The notes beneath the pieces are model-generated. The model worked only from the letters and a program-made list of their open reading frames with translations, ran no database searches and was not told the origin of the DNA. Made by a program: the position numbers and the translations under genes. 34,070 nt of DNA from Planotetraspora thailandica (GTDB lineage: Bacteria; Actinomycetota; Actinomycetes; Streptosporangiales; Streptosporangiaceae), in the NCBI RefSeq assembly GCF_016863335.1, contig NZ_BOOR01000089.1, forward strand, positions 1-34,070, in the 5' to 3' direction. How positions within the stretch are numbered: the stretch's first letter is position 1; each line of letters opens with the position of its first letter. This document shows, in pieces, positions 30,950-34,070 of the stretch.

Positions 30950-31049
30950 GACGTTTTCCCGGCCTTTCTCCGATGCGGTCAGGGGGACATTCAGGGAGGA
31001 TATGACAGCCCGGCCCCCGCCTGTGGCGGCAGGGTAACGCCTCGGGTGC

Positions 31050-31640
31050 CTACGCATGCGTGCGGACGTGCAGCCGGCGGCTGAGGCCGATCAACGCCAA
31101 GCCGCCCACGACGGCGTAGATGCCGATGATCCACGCGATGGTCAGTGCGCCTGAATCCGGCCAGACCACGACGAGCAGGCCGAAGATCAGGGAGAGCGCG
31201 CCGGCAATGACGGACATGCCGGTGCCGTGCAGCCGGTCACGCATCATCAGTGCCGACACGATGCGCGTCACACCGGTGATCCCGGCCCAGATGCCGACGA
31301 GCAGGGTGAGGGTCAGCACGGTGACGCCGGGCCAGAACAGGGCCATCGCACCCCACACGACGCCCACGACCGCCTCGAGCACCAGAGGCGCACGATGACC
31401 CCGGGACGCGCGGAAGGCGCCGACCGACGCGAAGATCCCGTCCACGAGGGCGTAGGAGCCGAACACGATCGTCAGCACGAACAACGTCACGCCCGGCCAG
31501 ACCAGAGCCATGAGGCCGAACAGCAGGGCCAGGACACCGCGGACGGTGAAGACCCACCAGTGGCGGGCGAGCAGACCGCCGGCGGGATCGTTGCCCGCCG
31601 GTGCCGGTGAGGCGGGGGCGCCGGTGGTTTCGGGTCGCAT
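31050..31640 (-). CDS. HdeD-type membrane protein
   Basis: The 196-residue protein has a polar N-terminus and six membrane helices arranged as repeats: WWVFTVRGVLALLFGLMALVWPGVTL, then GVVWGAMALFWPGVTVLTLTLLVG, then SLIFGLLVVVWPDSGALTIAW. This three-fold LFG...WPG pattern is that of HdeD/DUF308 proteins; the E. coli member is linked to acid resistance at high cell density, but the actinobacterial role is unknown. The start (ATG 31640) follows AGGAG at seven bases. It lies 100 bases upstream of the DyP gene. Confidence 0.87.
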   Translation of the reverse strand: MRPETTGAPASPAPAGNDPAGGLLARHWWVFTVRGVLALLFGLMALVWPGVTLFVLTIVFGSYALVDGIFASVGAFRASRGHRAPLVLEAVVGVVWGAMALFWPGVTVLTLTLLVGIWAGITGVTRIVSALMMRDRLHGTGMSVIAGALSLIFGLLVVVWPDSGALTIAWIIGIYAVVGGLALIGLSRRLHVRTHA

Positions 31641-31802
31641 GCCGTACTCCTGAAACGCGCGAAGTGAGGGGGTGGCGTCCGCCTGCCGCGGCCGCCCGGA
31701 GGCGCCCGGCGGACGCCGGATCACATCCTGAGGCAACCGCCGGCCTCATGCATCAGTCATGTGACTTCACTTCCACCCCCCGCCTCCGGTGCGCCCGTGA
31801 TC

Positions 31803-32705
31803 TCAGAGGCTGCTGCCGCTGGTCAGCAGGTCGTCGAGGCCGATACGCCGGAAGAAGTCGGCGCGGATGCGGTCGGCGACGGCCGAGACCACCTCGCTGC
31901 CGTCCCGGCTCGGGTCGACATGCACGCGCAGTGGCCTCGTGCCCGCGGGCAGGTCCACGACGTGGACGATGGCCTCCGCGACCTCGGACACGTCGGAGCC
32001 CGGCGGCATCAACGCCGCCAGCCGGGCGTTGACGTCGTCCATCAGGCTCGCGTACTTCTCGTCGTAGGCCGCGGCCCGGCCGGCGTCGGCCGGCCGTCCC
32101 GCGTGCAGGAAGTGGTTCGTGCCCTCCGTGTACGCGCCCGGGACCACGATCGAGGTCTCGATGCCGAACCGGATCAGCTCTCCCGCGTAGCTGACGGCGA
32201 GCGCGTCCATGGCGGCCTTCGCCGCGAAATACGGGCCGAGGAACGGCGGGCATCCGCCCCGCGTGCTCGAGCTGCCGACCCACAGGAGCAGGCCCTCACC
32301 TCGATCTCGCATGTACGGCAAAGCCGCACGGTTGACGCGCTGGGTGCCGAGCACGTTCGTGTCGTAGATCTCGCCGACCTGCTCGGGCGTGAACGCCTCC
32401 GCTGGGCCGAGCACCATGTGACCGGCGTTGTGGACGACGACGTCCAGACGTCCGTGAGCGCCGACGATCTCGTGGATCGCGTCGTCGGCGGACGACTGTG
32501 AGGCGACGTCGAGCTCGACGGATCGCAGATCGACGCTGTTTTCCCGGGCGTACTGCTCGAGATCGGCGACCGCGGCGGCGTTCCGTCCCTTGGTCTCACG
32601 GATGCCGGCGTACACGGTGTGACCTGCACGGGCGAGGGCGCGCGCGGTCAGCGCACCGAAGCCGCTGGACGCGCCGGTGATGACGACGATCTTGTTGGAG
32701 TTCAT
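31803..32705 (-). CDS. Short-chain dehydrogenase/reductase (classical SDR, NAD(P)-dependent)
   Basis: The 300-residue SDR has TGASSGFG cofactor motif (10-17), the NAGHM strand, catalytic Ser in WVGSSSTRGG and YFAAK (Tyr...Lys). The C-terminal extension holds a RPLRVHVDPSRDG segment, as in larger SDRs of oxidoreductase type. The start is supported by AAAGGAA at seven bases. It follows the other SDR after 32 bases, so the two form one operon. The substrate cannot be stated. Confidence 0.9.
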   Translation of the reverse strand: MNSNKIVVITGASSGFGALTARALARAGHTVYAGIRETKGRNAAAVADLEQYARENSVDLRSVELDVASQSSADDAIHEIVGAHGRLDVVVHNAGHMVLGPAEAFTPEQVGEIYDTNVLGTQRVNRAALPYMRDRGEGLLLWVGSSSTRGGCPPFLGPYFAAKAAMDALAVSYAGELIRFGIETSIVVPGAYTEGTNHFLHAGRPADAGRAAAYDEKYASLMDDVNARLAALMPPGSDVSEVAEAIVHVVDLPAGTRPLRVHVDPSRDGSEVVSAVADRIRADFFRRIGLDDLLTSGSSL

Positions 32706-32737
32706 CGGGGGTTCCTTTCCGAGATTCCGGTCGCGCG

Positions 32738-33487
32738 TCAGATGGCGCCGCCGTTGGCCCGGATGACCTGGCCGTTCACCCAGTGGCCCGCGGGGCTCAC
32801 GAGGAACGCGACGACCGCGGCGATGTCCTCCGCCGTGCCGAGGCGCTCCAGCGGGGGCGCGGAGGCCAGCCGGCTGAGGTTCTCCTCGGTGTTGTTGTCG
32901 AAAAGCAGGTCGGTGGCCGTCGGGCCGGGGGCCACGACGTTGACGGTGATGTCGCGGCCGCGCATCTCACGGGCGAGGATGAGCGTCATGGCCTCCACGG
33001 CGCCCTTGCTGGCGGCGTATCCGCTGTAACGCGGGAAGGCGAGCCCGACGACCGACGACGAGAAGTTGATGATCGCGCCGCCGGGCCGCAGGCGCCTGAC
33101 GGCCTGCTGGGAGACGACGAACGGGCCGCGGATGTTGATGCGGTGCATCTCGTCGAGCACACGGAGATCCAGATCGGCAAGCGTCGACAGGTCCATCCGG
33201 CCCGCGGCGTTCACGACGACGTCGACCCCGCCGTAGGTCTGCTCGGCCAGGTCGAACATGGCGGACACGGCCTGCTCGTCGGCCACGTCGGCACGCACCG
33301 CGATCGCCTGCCCGCCGCTTTCAGTGATCTCCTTCACCGTCGCCTCGGCCTTGGCATCGTTCGAGCCGTAGTTGACGATCACTGCGAACCCGTCCGCGGC
33401 GAGCTGCTTCGCCGTCTGGTTGCCGATGCCCCGAGAGCCGCCGGTGACGATGGCGACACGAGTCTGGTTGGTGCTTTCGCTGGTCAT
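32738..33487 (-). CDS. Short-chain dehydrogenase/reductase (classical SDR)
   Basis: The 249-residue SDR has TGGSRGIG (15-22), VNAAG, catalytic Ser in INFSSSVVG, YAASK with the Tyr-Lys pair, and PGPTATDLLF. The C-terminus AGHWVNGQVIRANGGAI is typical of the 3-oxoacyl-reductase-like SDR group, often annotated FabG, though a housekeeping fatty-acid role is unlikely in this place. AGGAG lies upstream of the ATG. The promoter appears to be bracketed by an inverted repeat (33534-33571), so a repressor encoded outside the window is expected. Confidence 0.9.
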   Translation of the reverse strand: MTSESTNQTRVAIVTGGSRGIGNQTAKQLAADGFAVIVNYGSNDAKAEATVKEITESGGQAIAVRADVADEQAVSAMFDLAEQTYGGVDVVVNAAGRMDLSTLADLDLRVLDEMHRINIRGPFVVSQQAVRRLRPGGAIINFSSSVVGLAFPRYSGYAASKGAVEAMTLILAREMRGRDITVNVVAPGPTATDLLFDNNTEENLSRLASAPPLERLGTAEDIAAVVAFLVSPAGHWVNGQVIRANGGAI

Positions 33488-33533
33488 AGCCGTCTCCTAG
33501 ATTCCGGGCGGATATCGTTGCTTACGCCCTTGT

Positions 33534-33571
33534 GTTAGCGACGATACCACGCAGACGGCATCGACGCTAAC
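33534..33571 (-). promoter_or_regulatory. Repressor-type operator bracketing the promoter of the two SDR genes
   Basis: The half-sites GTTAGCG (33534-33540) and CGCTAAC (33565-33571) form an inverted repeat with centres about 31 bases apart. Reading the minus strand, TTAGCG (33570-33565) and TATCGT (33546-33541) can serve as -35 and -10 with an 18-base spacer. One half-site covers the -35 and the other follows the -10, an arrangement common for TetR- or MarR-type control. A direct repeat GATATCG (33511, 33580) flanks the region. Confidence 0.5.
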
Positions 33572-33717
33572 GCAGACCTGATATCGGTGATACTTCTTCG
33601 CTTGACGCGCGGTTTCCGCGATGGCGCTTCGACGCTCGGCCGCCCTCTCCACCACGAGTCGGTACGGCGTGGCTCGGAGCTGTCCTCGGCCAGAAGGAGC
33701 GGTCGGGAGCCGGTGCC

Positions 33718-33792
<75 letters not shown>

Positions 33793-34070
33793 CAAAGGCC
33801 GCTGCGGCGAGGTCCGTCTGCCTGTGTGAGCCGTCTGCTTGCCGGGCGTGCGCGATCATCGTCCGGGGCGGGTGTGGGACATCACTCCCGCGCCGTCGGC
33901 CGATGCCCATGCGTAATCCCTGGTGAACTTCTGCTTCGGCCGCGTGTGCTGGGCCTTGCACCGGCTGTTGAGGCGGTCGTTGTCAGTGTTTCCCGCTTTG
34001 GCGGCAGGCCTACGTCTTCAGGGTGGGTCATCGCCCGTTGCTGGGACCGTCGGTGTCGTTCGGCGGTGTC
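33793..34070. other. Window end without a convincing gene
   Basis: I see no start codon with ribosome site, no recognised protein family and no RNA gene here. A minus-strand frame of about 50 codons (ending near 33859, with the peptide RLNSRCKAQHTRPKQKFTRDYAW) has protein-like composition but has an upstream stop and no family match. It could be the remnant or edge of something truncated at the window border. Confidence 0.4.

Noticed and set aside
31011-31035. Small CCGCC-TGT-GGCGG hairpin after the HdeD gene
   Set aside because: Only five base pairs and no run of T; too weak to call a terminator in this GC-rich sequence.

Overview
The window is a high-GC actinobacterial chromosome segment. 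Gene content (Rv1733c-family and SAV_915-family small proteins, a Zur-type zinc-free ribosomal protein set, a DyP/encapsulin pair, many 4-base ATGA/GTGA gene overlaps) suggests a soil actinomycete, possibly of the Streptosporangiales type. The family placement is inference. Coding density is about 90 percent. I see no rRNA, tRNA, CRISPR array, prophage or intact insertion sequence.

Layout. (1) 1-4189, potassium uptake: the end of kdpB, kdpC with a large extracytoplasmic insertion, kdpE directly after it without kdpD, then a KimA-like K+ symporter and an Rv1733c-family membrane protein. (2) 4247-9107: a small SAV_915-family gene, then a ROK repressor followed by an aldehyde dehydrogenase, a ThuA-domain protein and a D-2-hydroxyacid dehydrogenase, the last three translationally coupled. 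A palindrome overlaps their promoter. (3) 9128-10522: a DUF4396 membrane protein behind a CsoR-like box, and an AHL-lactonase-like metallo-hydrolase.

(4) 10590-13147, zinc-starvation ribosome module: cysteine-poor paralogues of S18, L33, L31, L28, S14 and L32, plus an Mrf-like (Rv0106-like) COG0523 protein. They diverge from a single Zur-type box and are bounded by two strong hairpins. (5) 13262-20550: a probable aromatic-acid catabolic island with LigA/LigB-type extradiol dioxygenase subunits, an MDR oxidoreductase, a citrate-synthase-fold lyase lacking canonical catalytic residues, a CaiB/BaiF CoA-transferase, an IclR regulator and a divergent amidohydrolase. A perfect 16-bp palindrome and related copies mark likely IclR operators. 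(6) 20567-22315: a VanW-type envelope protein.

(7) 22437-29146: a self-contained phosphotransferase operon holding a DeoR repressor, PfkB kinase, mannitol-type EIIC, EIIB and EIIA, a zinc polyol(-phosphate) dehydrogenase, HPr and Enzyme I. It has a clear promoter with helically phased operator repeats. (8) 29139-30949: a DyP peroxidase with a C-terminal cargo tag, coupled to its encapsulin shell. (9) 31050-33487: an HdeD-type membrane protein and two tandem short-chain dehydrogenases behind a repressor-like inverted repeat. (10) 33488-34070: no convincing gene, but a hexanucleotide microsatellite.

The most interesting points are the compact zinc-free ribosome module under one divergent Zur box, the LigAB plus CoA-transferase plus divergent citrate-synthase-fold cluster (a possibly undescribed CoA-dependent lower pathway for ring-cleavage products), the autonomous PTS, and the modified KdpC in a kdp locus next to a second K+ importer.
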